64,000 bases of DNA from Trebouxia sp. TZW2008 (GCA_002118135.1 BDIU01000299.1:1-64000), one strand, 5' to 3'; shown: positions 44,001 to 55,520, counted from the stretch's first letter. The notes: a model not told the origin generated them from the sequence alone. Numbers and translations: made by a program.

Positions 44001-47000
44001 TCATTGCTTTGCAGCTGGAACACTTATCAAGTCTTTGCACACTAAGAGCGGGCAACACAAAGCACGCAAGCAGCTGAAAGTCCTTGGGATTACTTTCAGC
44101 ATTGCTTTTGTGTGGGACATCTTTGAGTGGTTCTTCTCTGGGTAAGCTTGCTTGCTTTGTATCTTTGTTGCTGTGCTCTTGCAATCAATCACAACATCAT
44201 CATCATCAACATCAACATGTGTGAGGTTTCATGACCCAGCTAGGTGCGTACAGAAGCAAATGAAGTGCCCGTGAATACTTCTGTTCAAGGCACAATCTCT
44301 TTGCAACATGACAAAGCTGCATGCGACTTTGAGCATTTTGAGTTCTGTACAGCATGTATGTAGTATCTGTTACTTTCTGAGGATGAAAATTAGTGCTCTG
44401 GTGCATTTTTGTAAGCTTTCTTTCCCACACAACGGGTCTCTTCTGCAAGGCATACGCAGCTGCCTGTTGCACGAATAAATATGCAGGTGTCTTGCGCAGA
44501 AAGGTATGTTTTCAGTGAACGTCAGGCAGTCTTGCTGTTATGTGCACAGTAGTTTTGACACATTTAGCCAAGCTTACAGGAGATAGTGTGAAATTTGCAT
44601 GCAGGAAAGGGGATTGTGGATTTGCCAGCTTCCCAACCTTTGGCACTCATGCCTATAAGTACACCTGGTACTTCAACTTTGAGCTGACCTATATTGGCAT
44701 TGGCATGCTGGTAAGCTACTTCTTCTGCCCCATGTTGTTGTTTTGCCTTTTTTGGAAACGCTCGGCCAAGCCATTTTTGACATGGTATTGGCGATTTTTG
44801 ACATGGTATTGGCGTCGGCTCTTGGCGAGCTGTTTCTCATGTCAAAAAACAATTGCTGTTGGTGCTAGTTGATTTCTCAATCAAGCATTTTTTAGCTGAC
44901 CTGCAATGGCATTGGCATGCTGGTAAGCTAATTCTTCTGCCCCATGTTGTTGTGTTGCTTTGGTTTTGGAAGCACTCAGTCGAGCCATTTTTGAGATGAC
45001 CTACATTGACGTCGGCATGCTGGCAAGCTGTTTTTACTGTCACCAACAATTGCTGTTGGTGCTAAATTCTCACTCAAGCAGTACTTGAGTTGACCTTGCT
45101 CGACACTGACATGCTGGCGAGCTGTTTGTCTCAGCACCAAGAGCTGTTTTGAATGCTGGTTGAAGCACTCAGTCAAGTTAGTGTTGAGATGACCCAACCT
45201 GGCATTGGCAGGATAGTAAGATGTTTCTTCTGCCCCTGGCTGCTGATTTGCACCCTCTTCAAGCACTTGGTGAAGCCGGTTTTGAAATGATTTCAATTGG
45301 CACTGGCAGTCTGCTAAGCTGTCTCTTCTGTCCCCCATAGCTGTTTCAAGTGTTGACTGTATTACTCAGTCAGGTAAGTTTTGAGCTGACCTGCAATGGC
45401 ATGCTAGTAAGCTGTGTCTCCTGCCACCAATGCTGCCAAAGGTTGACAGTGCTGATCAAAACACTCAGTCGATCAATCTTTGAGCTCTGTCACGTCGGCA
45501 TTGGCTACCTGGTAAGCGTTTTCTCCTGCCGCTAACAGTTGTTGACAGTGCTAATTGAAGTACTGAATCAAGCCATTGTTGAGCTGCCCCACGTTGGCAT
45601 TGAGACAGCATGCCAATGTGAACTACTTCTCTCACCAACAACAAGTGCCGAACTTTCCCATTGAACTACTCAGTCCAGCTTTCCAGACTGGCTCACGCAT
45701 TGCTCTCTCAGCATGAGATGCACTATTACTGGGCTGCTTTAATCATGCTGATGTCATCAAACTTGCTCATGCCATGTGATGCATGCATGCACTCAGCAAG
45801 TCACCATGGCCAAAAGCAGCCATAGGGCTTGCTAGGGTCTTTTAGCACCCATAGCTGCAGCCTGCTCCTTCTGTCAAGCCCCCTATATAACCTCAAAAGC
45901 CTCACAGCCTGGTCATACTTACCTGTTCGGGCTGGGTTGGTGATCAGGAAGGCCAACCAGCTGTCCGCGCTGCTCGCCTTGCACTCCGCCTGCGGCGCTG
46001 GGTAAGACTGCTCCAAGTGGGTATGTCTACGGAACAATTTCTGGTAGGCTGAGGTGAGCGCATGCGCTCCCTCGGCACAATCAAGTTTCCCTCACGATCA
46101 TATGGCTGAGTCAGACATTTAGGCTCACCATATATACCGTCACACATACTGTCACACACCTCAAAATGGCACTAATCAATACACCCCTCACAGTTGCTCA
46201 CGGGCATTCATCAGCAGTTGCCCCTGCAGGTGCTCTATATGGCGAATACCTCCATGCATTCAGTCATTGATTCAATCACAAAAGTTGTTTGCAAGCCTGC
46301 TCACGCATTAAGGACCCCCAGGGTCTCAAATTGTCAGGGCAGCAAGATTTGTTCAAGACCAATCATGTTTGCAGGCGCATTCACCATGTAAATGCCTCAA
46401 TGATACTGGGGGCCATCATCACAGTGGGCGTTGAATATGCATAGACCTTGTTCATGTGAGTTGCTGATACATTCAGCAGTCACAGCCAAGCTTTGATGCT
46501 AACAGTATTGCTTACAGGCATTGAACAACAGTCGTCTTACAGGTGCCCCACACGGTGAATGTGTGCGTGCAAGCACCCGTTCATGTATTTGTACTTTATC
46601 TGCACATGTGCTAGACATATGGAGAACCCGCCTGGGCTTAGAAACAGGCGCTGAGTCATGAAGATGAAAAGAGCTTTGAAACACCATGAGAAAATACTTG
46701 CAGGTTCCGCATATGGTGAATGCCTCCATGATGCTAGGCGCCATCATCATGTTTGGCATCATTCTGCCCATTGCCAACAAGCACAATGGGGTTTGGTACC
46801 CGCCAAAGTCCACATGGTCCAACTCGAAGGATGTCAGAGGCACATATGCCTACCAGGTCTTCACCTGTCTAGCCATGTTTCTTGGTAAGTACTATCTTCA
46901 TGTTCACCTTGCAGTCGGCTCTGTTGTTGTTCTTGCCCTGAAGCTGGCCCTTTGCCCCCCCTCCCCCCACCCAAATCCCCCTGCTTGTTGGCCCCCCCTC

Positions 47001-50000
47001 TCCCCTCTCCCCTTTCCCACAAAATCCCGCCTTTGCTGCTCATCATTTACACATGATAAAATGTAAGCATTGCCTGGAGGTGAGCAGACTTACACCATTC
47101 TGGATGTGACAGGGACAGAACCTGCATGCATTCAGGCTCATGCAGCCCATAAGCATACCTGAGCAGATGGGGGCACTGTCTGCAGGTGAGGGGGCTTACA
47201 CCATTCTGAAGGTTACTGTTCTGACAACCAGAGGGATGCTCCGTTCTTACCGAGCAAGGCGCAGTGGCAAGAATGAGTTAGGAGGTAATTTGTGTCATTT
47301 CTGTATCATCTGTGCGTCATCTCGCTCTTGCTCGCGACCATGCAGATGTGGTTTTTGGCTTCACCATAAGGTTACTCTGCAAACAAGTAAGGAAAAGATG
47401 AAAGGAGTGGCTGCTGTTCAACGCAGCTGTTTACCAGGCAGTGCTTTGCTTGGATAGGCACAGGTAATTGTTCCACGTGCATTTGATGATATTGCCCACT
47501 CTCACAATGACTGTGACTCATCATTGAGTAATCTTAGTGTCACAATATGCTTGTGGCATTGATGCTCATGGTGACGCAAATTTTGGATGGCTCAGACACA
47601 ACTGCAGCACTGCAGACAAATCAAACGAACGGTTGCAGATGGGAAGAGGCGTTGCTGACTTATGAATTTGTGCTGAAAGCAGTCTCAAATCACGCAACAA
47701 GATCACAAAACGCAGTTACATTTTGGCTTTGGAAAAGGTAAAAACGTACAATCGCTTTGTGACAATGCAGACAACCCAACAGGAGGACCACCAATGGCCA
47801 GAGATATTGTTGACTCAAGAAGACATGTTGCCAGCCATCTGGACTGGCTCCAAAGATAGAAAGATCCACCAATGCATGCTGGCTTTGCAGACAATTCAAT
47901 AGGAAGACCACCAATGGGCAGAATCATTGCCGAGACTGAGGATGAGAGGCGTCTGTCTGAGTATGTGTTCATGTCCAACAGCATCCCATGGTGGGTGTCC
48001 GTTGGAGGGTATTTGATCTTCCTGGCTGTTGGTACTGGGGTCATACCCCAGCTCTACCCCCCTGCCAAATGGTGAGGCCCCCCCTTACACTGTCACTGAG
48101 GCCGTAATCCTACTGTTCACCCTTGTCAAATAGTAAGGACTTTCCCCAGGCGCTTGTCTGAGTAACTGTACATGTCACGTGTTGGAAAACATCTTTTGAT
48201 GGGTTGTTGATCAAGGCTGTTTGGTGTTTTGCGCTGTTGGCACCAAAAATATACCCCAACCCTGGCTCCAACGCCTAATGGTGAGACGCGACTCCCCGCA
48301 GATCTGTCACTGTCGCTGTCGCTGCCACTGCCACTGCTGCTGCCGTTGCATTGCCGCTGCCACTGTCATTGTCATTGGCATCAGCATCAGCTGACAGCAG
48401 CAAGTACAATATGGTTGACGGCTTCTGTACGTGCACCTCATCGTCAGGGGCTGCCGTCACTCAGCAGTCTGCATTATGGGTCATACAAATCAGATGATGA
48501 TGACATCTTGTGCTGACATTGCAGGTACTACTGCCTGGTCATCTACCTCATTGCTCCATTCTTCGCAGTCATCAACGCTTACTGCCAAGGTACAGTAACT
48601 TCTCTTTCTAAGGACACTTGATGTAAGGACAATTTCCGTGTAAGGACAACGCAATTGGTTACCAGTCCCTGCATCCTGACTGGTCTGGCGCCTTTGAGTG
48701 AGGACAATACAACATTGGGGCAAAGTCCTTGGGAACTAAAGCAGTCGTTACAAAGAGAAGTCACTGTAACCGGTTCCAGGTTCTATCATCAAAAGCAGTT
48801 TCTCTGCCTTTGCTGTTGATGCATTTGCCAGGAACAAAGAAAGGCTGTTCATGCAAGTCTGCTAGCTCTGACAACAACCACAGATCAATGACCTGTCACC
48901 ACATCATATGTGCAAATACAGTTTGTTATGCTGGACGGCTTTGACTATACTTCATTGCCAGTGCTTGATAAACTTGAAGTGTAATCATTGCTGGTAGATG
49001 ACCAGTGAAGCAGCATGAAATCAGCGCTCAAAGCAAGTACAGTCTGTTCTGCTGTACAGCTTTGCCTATATTTTGTTGCCAGTGCCTGGTCAACTTCGGG
49101 TATATTCATCATCGGTAGATCCCAGTGAAGTGGCATGAAACCAGCGCACAAAAAGCACAAAAGCACAAAGCACAAAGCTCAAAAAATTGTGCTTGTAATA
49201 CAGGCTTGACAGACTGGGACATCACCAGTGCTTGGTCAACTTTGGGTGTCTTCATCATCGGTGCATGGGCAGGCAGGGCCAATAATGAGGGGGCAGTTGT
49301 GGCAGCCCTAGTCATGTCAGGCATTGCGGGAGCTGCTGTCAATGCTTCCTCTAGCATTATGGGAGACTTCAAAACTGCATACTACACCCTGACACACCCT
49401 CGAGCGCTGCTTATCACTCAGGTGAGAATTGATCAAGTTGCCAATCATGCCATGATACCTTTGCAGTTTCTGCTGCAGCATTCTGTAGCATATAAGCAGC
49501 AGTGCACGATTTTGCACAAGCCCTGTGGCAGTGAATGCAACAAGACTTTCTCAATTTGCCCAGTATGCCATGATACCTTTGCGAGTTCTGATGCAACATT
49601 GTGAAGCATATGAGCAGCAGTGAACTCTTTTGTGCAAGCCCTGTGGCAATGCAACCAACCTTGGGCTTTAGTAGCGACCAAGATAGCCAAAGCAGCACTC
49701 AGGCAGAGATTGCCAACAGTCAAGTTTCATCTTAAATAGCTGCTGTCTAGCATGTACGGCTAAACTGGCTGGGGCACATAGCACGCATGTCACAGGACAG
49801 ATTGCCTTCCCAGTGAAGCATAGGGCGGGTACCAGGTTCAAAGGCTCGGGGCAAATCCAGAGACTGGCAGAAAACCATTTACAAGGACCTCACCTCCCTT
49901 CATGCTCGATACAAATGGTTTAGGGTAGCACCCGATCAACCTGGTTGGAGATGGCTAATTGCTCCAGTACATGCCTAGCTGGGACTAGTGAGCCTGTCTA

Positions 50001-53000
50001 GCAGACGTTTTTGAATGAATAAATGCACTGCTGCTGCTTGCAGAAGTATGTACGCGTTTTGCCTTTTAGCTGTTAGCATCAGCAGATACGCACAGATTCT
50101 TTGGTGTTGCAGCTGATTGGAGAGGTTGTGGGCTTGGTCATGGCCCCAGTCATCTTCTTCTACTTGTACTATCAGGTCAGCATTCTTTGACTGCATGCGC
50201 CATTTGTTGTTTTTGGTTTAGTTGTCACTAAAGTGCGAATTCTGCGCATTCAAACCTGCAGGCAACTACTGTAACAACTGTTGCGTGTACTGCTGGTGTC
50301 ATCTTTTCTGTCACTGTTGTTACTGCTATCATCACCACGGCAATTGTAATAACTATACTGCTCACTCTTGCTGACATCTGTTTTTGCATCGCAGAATGAA
50401 ATGATATTGCTGAAGTGCAGCCTGCTATAACTAGTGGCGCTTTTATGAACCGCCAATTTTCAACATGCTGCTACTGACACTCTGATGTGCAGTGCTGATG
50501 TCATATACCATCATAGTTTTGGTCAACATTGTGAAAGTGAAGGAATGTCTTGTTTTGCAGCCTGCAATCACAAGTGGGGCTCCTCTGGGAACTGCCAACT
50601 CCCAATATGCTGTACCACAAGCCTATGTCAATCTTGCAGCCGCCATTGTGTCTACAGAAGGTCAGCTACAATTCCACTTGTTGCTACGACAATCTACGTG
50701 CTGTTGTCTTGTCATTGTTGCTCTGATACTGTCGGTTGATGTGCTGCTCATGAGCACCAGAATGACAGAATGAACGACGATGTTCAAAGCAATGCTGTAG
50801 ACATGATGCTGGTGTATCAAGACTTTGCTCAGCTTGTCAGGCAGCATCAGCAATCTAGCAGTGTGGAAAAAGGATAAAAAGTCTATGCTGCTAGGCATCA
50901 TGCCGGGAGTCTCTGTCTGTTGAGGCAGCCCAGGTTTAGCAGTCTGTATGTCAAGTTCCAACCACACCTGTATACATTAGTCAGACAACAGCTGCTGCAA
51001 TGCTCCGTTGTTCTTGTCAAACACCTGGAGTCTATGATCATCACATAAATATCATTGCTGAGTGTGTGTCATCAACTCCGCCAACGTGTGCCAAAACTGA
51101 GCTTACAGCAAGCTCAAAATACAAACATGGCAGCAACAGTGCTCTGCTACAAGGTATTGCAGCATGGGCACATGTGAAGCAGCCTGTGGTTTGTAGGCAT
51201 TCAGAATCCTGTGTCAACAGTGGTCTGCTACAAGGCGCTGCGGTGTAACACCAATTGAAGCTATCTTTTGTGTGCAGGCATTCAGAACCTGCCAAGGCAC
51301 TGCTTTGCCACTGCTGGAGTCTTCTTCTTTGTGTCCATGTTCCTCCCCATGTTCAGGTCAGCAAACGCCTTATTCATTCTATACGCATGCTAGACAGGCT
51401 CAGCAGGCCCAGCTAGATACATACTGGAGCAATCAACTGTCTCCGACCAGTTTGGTCCTGTGCTATCCTGATCCATTTACCTTGTGCGTAAAGGGAGGTG
51501 CGGTCCTTGTGAAGTGTTGCAACACAGGTCTAGTGATTGTAGTCTTTACCCTTTCTGCCACATGTGCTAGATTTGTGTGGCAAATCCCATGCCCAGCACA
51601 GGCTGGCTTGTTCATGGCGTCGCCAGCAAATCGTGTGATTTTCAACTTTTGAAAGCAAATCTTTTGGTCTTGCCATTGCTATTTTGTTGCAAGTCCTGGA
51701 GGAGGTTTGACATGCAAAGCTTTGTGAATTTTACAGCCGATGTGCTTTGTTGCAAAGCATTGACAGAGTGTATGTCTGGACTCGAATCAAATTGGGGTGC
51801 AGTTGAACTTCCGTAGCTTGAACATGCAGCTAATCACAGGCCTGCAGCCCTGAAACCATTCTGCATTGCGTAAAGTTGCTTCCGAGTCCTGCTTGAATGG
51901 TCACTCGAGTATCTGTTGTGCTCTTTGGCTGTATCTTGCCTGTTGCTATTGACAGTTGTGTCAGCAAACCAAACATGCACTCAAAACAAGCTGCATGATC
52001 TCATTTACTTCATTTCGTTATTTGCAAGCCATACTGTGCCCATTCTTGCCCCTTGTGCCTGTTGCATGTACCTTTTTGCACCTACTCTTAGAGTTCCCCT
52101 GCATTAAATCTCATTGGGTTTTAGCCACCATAGAAAGCACAAAAGTACCTCAGAACCCTACACCCTACACCTCACCATTCCCTCAAACAAAAATAAAATT
52201 GCAGTTTTTCCCGAGGATTTCCTCAACCCTACTGTCCAAAACCCAATGCACTACAAGTCCAGGGCTTAGAGTTGGCCACAGCTTGAAGTGTATCTGTTCC
52301 TCTATCTTGGGCCACAAAGGGCTGTCTCCCCTATCCTTTTGCCGGGGTTTTGGGCAAGGAAAGTATACTGATTCCACTGCTTGTCTGTTTCCTTGCAGGG
52401 ACTTTGGGCCACAAAAGATTGCTAGGTTCACCCCAATCCCCATGGCCATGGCTATTCCCCTTGTCGTGGGTGCTTGGTAAGCTGCCTGCTTGACATATTG
52501 TCTTGTCTCAACTTGTTCTCACCCAACAAGGTTCCGGTTCATCCTGTTGCTCAACCCAAGATTGCCAAAATCACGTCAATCCCCTGGCCATGGCTATTCC
52601 CCTGGTTGTGAAAGCCTGGTAAGTTGCTCGATTGACATGGTATCCTGTCTCACCTTGTTCCCATCAAACAAGGTCCCGGTTCATCTCGTTTCTCACGCCA
52701 AGATTGCTAGATTCATGCCAATGGCCATGGCTTGTTGTAGGAGCCTGGCAAGTTGCCTGCTTGACGTAGTATCCTGTCTCACATTGTTCCTATCCAATAA
52801 GGTCCATTACTCACCCCAAGATTGCTCGCCTCATGCCGTCATCCTAGTGTGGCTGTCCCCCTTGTCGTGGGTGCTTGGTGAGCTGCCTTGGCATGACTTG
52901 ATCCTTTCTTGTCCTGTTTTCATCTAATCTCATGAATGTGTCAGATTTGATGCAAGGCTTTTGTGCTAGCCATGATTATGGAAGCAACTGGCACAGGTGC

Positions 53001-54062
53001 TGGTCTAAGCCGCACACCTATTCTCAATTTTAGCTTATCTGTTCAAGGTGTCACGCAATCATGCCATGAAGGTCCAGCCTCCATCCAGTTGCAGGTTGAT
53101 TGATAGATTGATCGATTGATACCTGTGCCCGCACACGGTACGCAACAGTTTTGCCTCACCCTGTTCCTGAAGGCCAAACAGCAGGCTCATTTTGTCACCC
53201 GAAGGTGACAGGGTGTGCAGACAATGGGGCCAGCACCCTGACTGCATATTTGATGCAGGTTGGCTGTGGACATGGGAGTTGGGTCCTTGGTTCGAGTGGC
53301 TTGGGATTGGTACAGCCCCGCCTCAGCAACTGACTTCCTGGTAAGCTTTCTCTGACAAAATTCCTTTCCATGTATTCAGCGCCAAGGGCGTCAGGTCTGA
53401 AAAGCAACTTCTGTTTTTTTGACTTATGACTTCTGTTTGTACCGACTGCTTTGGTTCCCAAGGTTTGTCTTGATGTCGAGTGCAGTGACTGATTACCAGT
53501 TGCATTGTTCTTACACTGAGAATGTCCTTACATTGAGTGTTGTTACACAGGGAACTTACTGTCAGCTCTTTCTGACTTACTGTAAGCTCTTTCTGACCAA
53601 GTTTCTTTTCACGTATTCAGCGCCAAGAACGTCAGGTCTCTGGAGGGCAGTTCCTGACTGCTTCTGTCACCTCAAAAGCTAGTATAGTTCAACTGCTCCA
53701 TGCATTGCACATGCCAGACACGCACGATGACAGCAGGCGTCGTGGTCTCAGCAGGCGTTGTGGTCTTTACAAGAGGTGTTGTCAATGTGTTGATGATTTT
53801 GCAGGTGGCAGCAGCCGCTGGGTTGATCTCTGGAGCAGGCCAGTGGGTCACTTCACTTGCCAGAAGAGCACAATGAGAGCAGGTGTCATCAAGTATAGAC
53901 ACTCTTGCTCACACGCTGCTGTGTTCGCAGGTGGCAGCTGCTGCTGGGCTTATTTCTGGGGAGGGGCTGTGGGCAGTTCCAGAAGCCATTCTGGCCCTGG
54001 CCAAAGCCAATCCGCCCCTGTGCATGCAATTCATTGCTACAAGCGCTGAGAAGAAGACTTAG
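41082..54062 (+). CDS. Yellow-stripe-like (YSL/OPT family) metal-chelate transporter, 21 exons
   Basis: Exons: 41082-41324, 41459-41512, 41656-41694, 42053-42140, 42746-42874, 43367-43407, 43677-43724, 43853-43898, 44015-44141, 44605-44710, 46704-46884, 47186-47284, 47891-48071, 48525-48589, 49204-49421, 50113-50175, 50561-50660, 51278-51356, 52399-52476, 53259-53340, 53931-54062. Phases agree, 732 residues, the usual YSL size. YSL proteins are multi-pass symporters moving iron or other metals bound to nicotianamine-like chelators across plasma or internal membranes. Family hallmarks: a GIIPSL-like start, MIIDFKLPWPTPTA, GDCGFASFPTFGTHAY, LTYIGIGML, MVNASMMLGAIIMFGIILP, GLTDWDITS, FKTAYYTLTHPRALLITQ, IPMAMAIPLVVGAW, LAVDMGVGSL, GLISGEGLWAVPEAILALA. 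The N-terminus MGAKLSRDRR is hydrophilic, with Gly2. Exon 3 could begin at 41662 instead. Introns are packed with decayed copies of the adjoining exons. Confidence 0.9.
42235..42300 (+). repeat. C-rich tract
   Basis: A run of CCCCTC- and CCCCCCCTCC-type sequence in YSL intron 4. A similar tract lies at about 46955-47025. Confidence 0.85.
42480..42690 (+). repeat. Two decayed copies of YSL exon 5
   Basis: Copies at about 42482-42555 (AACACCCTCAGGACACCACT, then ATTCAGACCATGGCTAAGAG) and 42612-42690 (GTTATCCTCCAGACCACCAT, then GTGCAGACCATGGCCAGCAG) mimic the first 70 bases of the true exon at 42746. Both have shifted frames. Confidence 0.88.
43923..43978 (+). repeat. TGTGC pentanucleotide microsatellite
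   Basis: About eleven TGTGC units lie in YSL intron 8, shortly after the exon 8 donor. It is related in sequence to the TGTTG run at 24430. Confidence 0.95.
44885..45625 (+). repeat. Eight decayed copies of the YSL exon 10 3' edge with donor
   Basis: The exon 10 end (GAGCTGACCTATATTGGCAT, then GGCATGCTG|GTAAGCT) is imitated near 44894, 44994, 45079, 45186, 45280, 45380, 45482 and 45580. The spacing is about 90-110 bases, with the following TTCTTCTGCCCC-like intron words also copied. Donors of GTAAG type survive in four of them (44894, 45186 as GTAAGA, 45380 and 45482). No matching acceptor side was duplicated. Confidence 0.92.
46225..46600 (+). repeat. Three decayed copies of the YSL exon 11 acceptor side
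   Basis: Copies at about 46226 (CAGGTGCTCTATATGGCGAA), 46371 (GCAGGCGCATTCACCATGTA, then GGGGCCATCATCACAGTGGG) and 46539 (CAGGTGCCCCACACGGTGAA) precede the true exon 11 (GTTCCGCATATGGTGAATGC at 46704). Frames are broken. Confidence 0.85.
47075..47160 (+). repeat. Decayed copy of YSL exon 12 start
   Basis: GGTGAGCAGACTTACACCAT, then TCTGGATGTGACAGGGACAG, copies the first 45 bases of exon 12 (47186). It lies immediately upstream. Confidence 0.75.
47755..47890 (+). repeat. Decayed copy of YSL exon 13 start
   Basis: GCAGACAACCCAACAGGAGG, then ACCACCAATGGCCAGAGATA, parallels the true start at 47891 (GCAGACAATTCAATAGGAAG, then ACCACCAATGGGCAGAATCA). Downstream, about 48115-48195 echoes the exon 13 interior (GCGCTTGTCTGAGTAACTGT). 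Confidence 0.85.
48606..48775 (+). repeat. Dispersed repeat family A, copy 2
   Basis: Matches 8939-9120 in the same orientation: AAGGACACTTGATGTAAGGA, CGTGTAAGGACAACGCAATT and CGTTACAAAGAGAAGTCACTG. It lies in YSL intron 14. Confidence 0.75.
48955..49140 (+). repeat. Two decayed copies of YSL exon 15 start
   Basis: Copies at about 48957-49010 (TGCCAGTGCTTGATAAACTT, ATCATTGCTGGTAGATGACC) and 49077-49130 (TGCCAGTGCCTGGTCAACTT, TTCATCATCGGTAGATCCCA) imitate exon 15 (CACCAGTGCTTGGTCAACTT, TTCATCATCGGTGCATGG). Both are followed by AGTGAAG(C/T)(A/G)GCATGAAA. Confidence 0.88.
49430..49640 (+). repeat. Tandem duplication after YSL exon 15
   Basis: CATGCCATGATACCTTTGCA with GCAGCATTCTGTAGCATATA (49446-49500) recurs at 49564-49615 (TATGCCATGATACCTTTGCG, CAACATTGTGAAGCATATGA). 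Unit about 118 bases, intronic only. A third, weaker, echo may lie at 49500-49530. Confidence 0.75.
49935..50020 (+). repeat. Dispersed repeat family B, copy 3
   Basis: CCTGGTTGGAGATGGCTAAT, TGCTCCAGTACATGCCTAGC and GAGCCTGTCTAGCAGACG match 27238-27320 in the same direction. Confidence 0.65.
50395..50475 (+). repeat. Decayed copy of YSL exon 17 start
   Basis: GTGCAGCCTGCTATAACTAG, then TGGCGCTTTTATGAACCGCC, copies exon 17 (GCAGCCTGCAATCACAAGTG, then GGGCTCCTCTGGGAACTGCC at 50561), including the AATTTTCAACATGCTG / AACTCCCAATATGCTG part. Confidence 0.85.
51110..51250 (+). repeat. Decayed copies of YSL exon 18 surroundings
   Basis: GGCATTCAGAATCCTGTGTC at 51198 copies the exon 18 start (GGCATTCAGAACCTGCCAAG at 51277). 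The upstream words AGTGCTCTGCTACAAGGTAT and AGTGGTCTGCTACAAGGCGC (51139 and 51219) show that the unit repeated with a spacing of about 80 bases. Confidence 0.8.
51383..51455 (-). repeat. Dispersed repeat family B, copy 4
   Basis: GACAGGCTCAGCAGGCCCAG, then GGAGCAATCAACTGTCTCCG and ACCAGTTTGGTCC, is the inverse orientation of copies at 27238 and 49935 and is parallel to 9232. Confidence 0.65.
52125..52235 (-). repeat. Dispersed repeat family C, copy 2
   Basis: This diverged partner of 17800-17905 shares CCACCATAGAAAGC, then CCTCA(G/A)A and CCCTACACCC / CCCTAAACCC blocks, in YSL intron 18. Confidence 0.55.
52535..52885 (+). repeat. Three decayed copies of YSL exon 19 with donor
   Basis: The exon 19 block (AAGATTGCTAGGTTCACCCC, then TTCCCCTTGTCGTGGGTGCTTGG|TAAG) is copied at about 52555-52622, 52695-52752 and 52815-52880. 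Each is followed by GTTGC- or GCTGCC-type intron words and TGACATGGTATCCTGTCTCA. Two copies retain an altered GTAAG or GTGAG donor. Internal deletions shift the frames, so only the first copy is a usable exon. Confidence 0.92.
53340..53640 (+). repeat. Duplicated donor-side block after YSL exon 20
   Basis: The sequence after exon 20 (GTAAGCTTTCTCTGACAAAA, CATGTATTCAGCGCCAAGGG, CGTCAGGTCTG) is repeated at 53581-53640 (GTAAGCTCTTTCTGACCAAG, CACGTATTCAGCGCCAAGAA, CGTCAGGTCTC). The inverted family A repeat lies between the two. Confidence 0.85.
53415..53560 (-). repeat. Dispersed repeat family A, copy 3 (inverted)
   Basis: The reverse complement of CAGTTGCATTGTTCTTACAC, TGTCCTTACATTGAGTGTTG and GACTGCTTTGGTTCCCAAG matches the core of copies 1 and 2. 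It is the only one of the three copies in this orientation. Confidence 0.7.
53805..53875 (+). repeat. Decayed copy of YSL exon 21 start
   Basis: GCAGGTGGCAGCAGCCGCTG, then GGTTGATCTCTGGAGCAGGC, mirrors the true exon 21 (GCAGGTGGCAGCTGCTGCTG, then GGCTTATTTCTGGGGAGGGG at 53927) and ends in TTGCCAGAAGAG. It keeps an acceptor and encodes VAAAAGLISGAGQWV before diverging, so an alternative acceptor is conceivable. Confidence 0.88.
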
Positions 54063-55520
54063 AGGCGCTCCACTGCTGGTCTCTATGACTGCACCTACAT
54101 GTACAGTGATCCTGAGAAGACCTTGGGGCACTCCATTGAGAAGGCCTGTCACTGGGCATGTGTGCGCAGTGATGCTGAGATCATGAATTCACAGGACTCA
54201 GAAACTCCTGAAACTGCTCAGCAAAAGCTGCATGGGGAGTTTCAGCGTTTCATGAGGCCTTTTCAAGCTGCTATTCCATCATGTACATTACTGTTGGCAG
54301 CAGTCAGGGTTTGTCTGTCAACAGCAATCAGGGTTGTCTGTCAGCAGCAATTGGGGTTGTCTGAGATTTTACAGCCAGATCTGCAACAGAAGTTGCTAAC
54401 ATAGACTTGCTATGCTGTCCTTTTGGCTCACTACTGTAGGGCAGCCTTTGTTTCATGGGGGCATTGGTTGTTGAGCATCTGCTTTCAAATTGATTTATGT
54501 CTGTCAGAAACGTTCTGGATGTACAGCTATTTTTTGTTTGATGCATGAAATTTAGGTTTTCTGATGTGAATACACTGTGCAGAATCAAAGTTTGAGCAAA
54601 CTGGGTGTAGACAAAATGACACTGTTGACAAGACCGTTCAGAAAGTCTTTCTGTGTCCTGTAACCTATTGCAGCTGAATTTTGCTGCTGATGTGTACCTT
54701 TCTAGCAGAATTGCAATGTGCTGCTCACGTCAACTCTCCGCAATGCCCTGTTGTGGTAGCATGCTACAACGTCATGACACTGCACAGAATTTGATTCTGA
54801 TGGCAGAGAGCCCATTGCCTGTCGTTAGGGTTCATTTTGATCTGGATTCTTGTATAAGATCAGAGCCTCTCACATCCTGAATCGTGATGCTGCCAGCAGC
54901 TGCTGCACTGAAAGTCACAGACGTCTAAGTCAGATGCAATGACAGTTGCACAGAATCATCTTCAGGCTTGGGCAGCTGTACATGTTTGCGCTGCAATGCA
55001 ATGCTGCCATTCTCACAACACGTGTTGTGGAGTAGGGCAGGGTGCAACTAAGCAGCTAACTTTCTGATAAACAAGATGCGTCTTTATGAACACGTAGTCT
55101 CAGCTGGCCTTGTCATATTTTGTACAAGTCTGTAACACAACGATGTAACTGTGTACACAGAAGCAGCACCTTTCATGCGGCATGGCTTGCTCTTCATGAA
55201 GCACATGAATCGCAAATTGCATTGCAAAATTATCACACAATTGCAGTGTATTCCCACAAGCCTATTTCAAATTGGGGTAAGTGCCATAATGTGGCATCAA
55301 GCAGATCTATAACTGCATCCACTCCGGCATTGCAAAAATGGCAGCCCCTGTCGCAATGCATGACACTCGCTGTCCTAACAGAAAGCCAGTCGTCAAAAAT
55401 TGCATGCAATCCCTGTTTGCTAGTGCCGGATCCCAACAAAGCATGCCAGTTCTTAGCCTTCCCTTGCGCCTGCCACTTTTCAAATGGATACAGGTGCCCC
55501 TTGTTTGCTAATGCCGCATA
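54063..55520. other. Convergent intergenic region between YSL and the NURR-like gene
   Basis: The 3' ends of both genes meet here. No recognisable gene was found. 54100-54190 has several short ATGCTGAGATCATG-like words. 54300-54360 repeats GTCTGTCAACAGCAATCAGG / GTCTGTCAGCAGCAATTGGG. The last 150 bases hold copies of the neighbour's terminal exon, listed separately. Confidence 0.45.
55370..55515 (-). repeat. Two decayed copies of the NURR-like gene's terminal coding end
   Basis: On the plus strand, CCTTCCCTTGCGCCTGCCAC, then TTTTCAAATGGATACAGGTG and CCCCTTGTTTGCTAATGCC (55458-55512), copies 55563-55622 (CCCTCACTTGGGCCTGCCAC, TCGTCAAAAGATACATACGC, CCCCTGTGTGCTAGTG). A weaker copy lies at 55380-55430 (CCAGTCGTCAAAAATTGCAT, CCCTGTTTGCTAGTGCC). 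These lie beyond the stop codon, in 3' flanking DNA. Confidence 0.8.
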
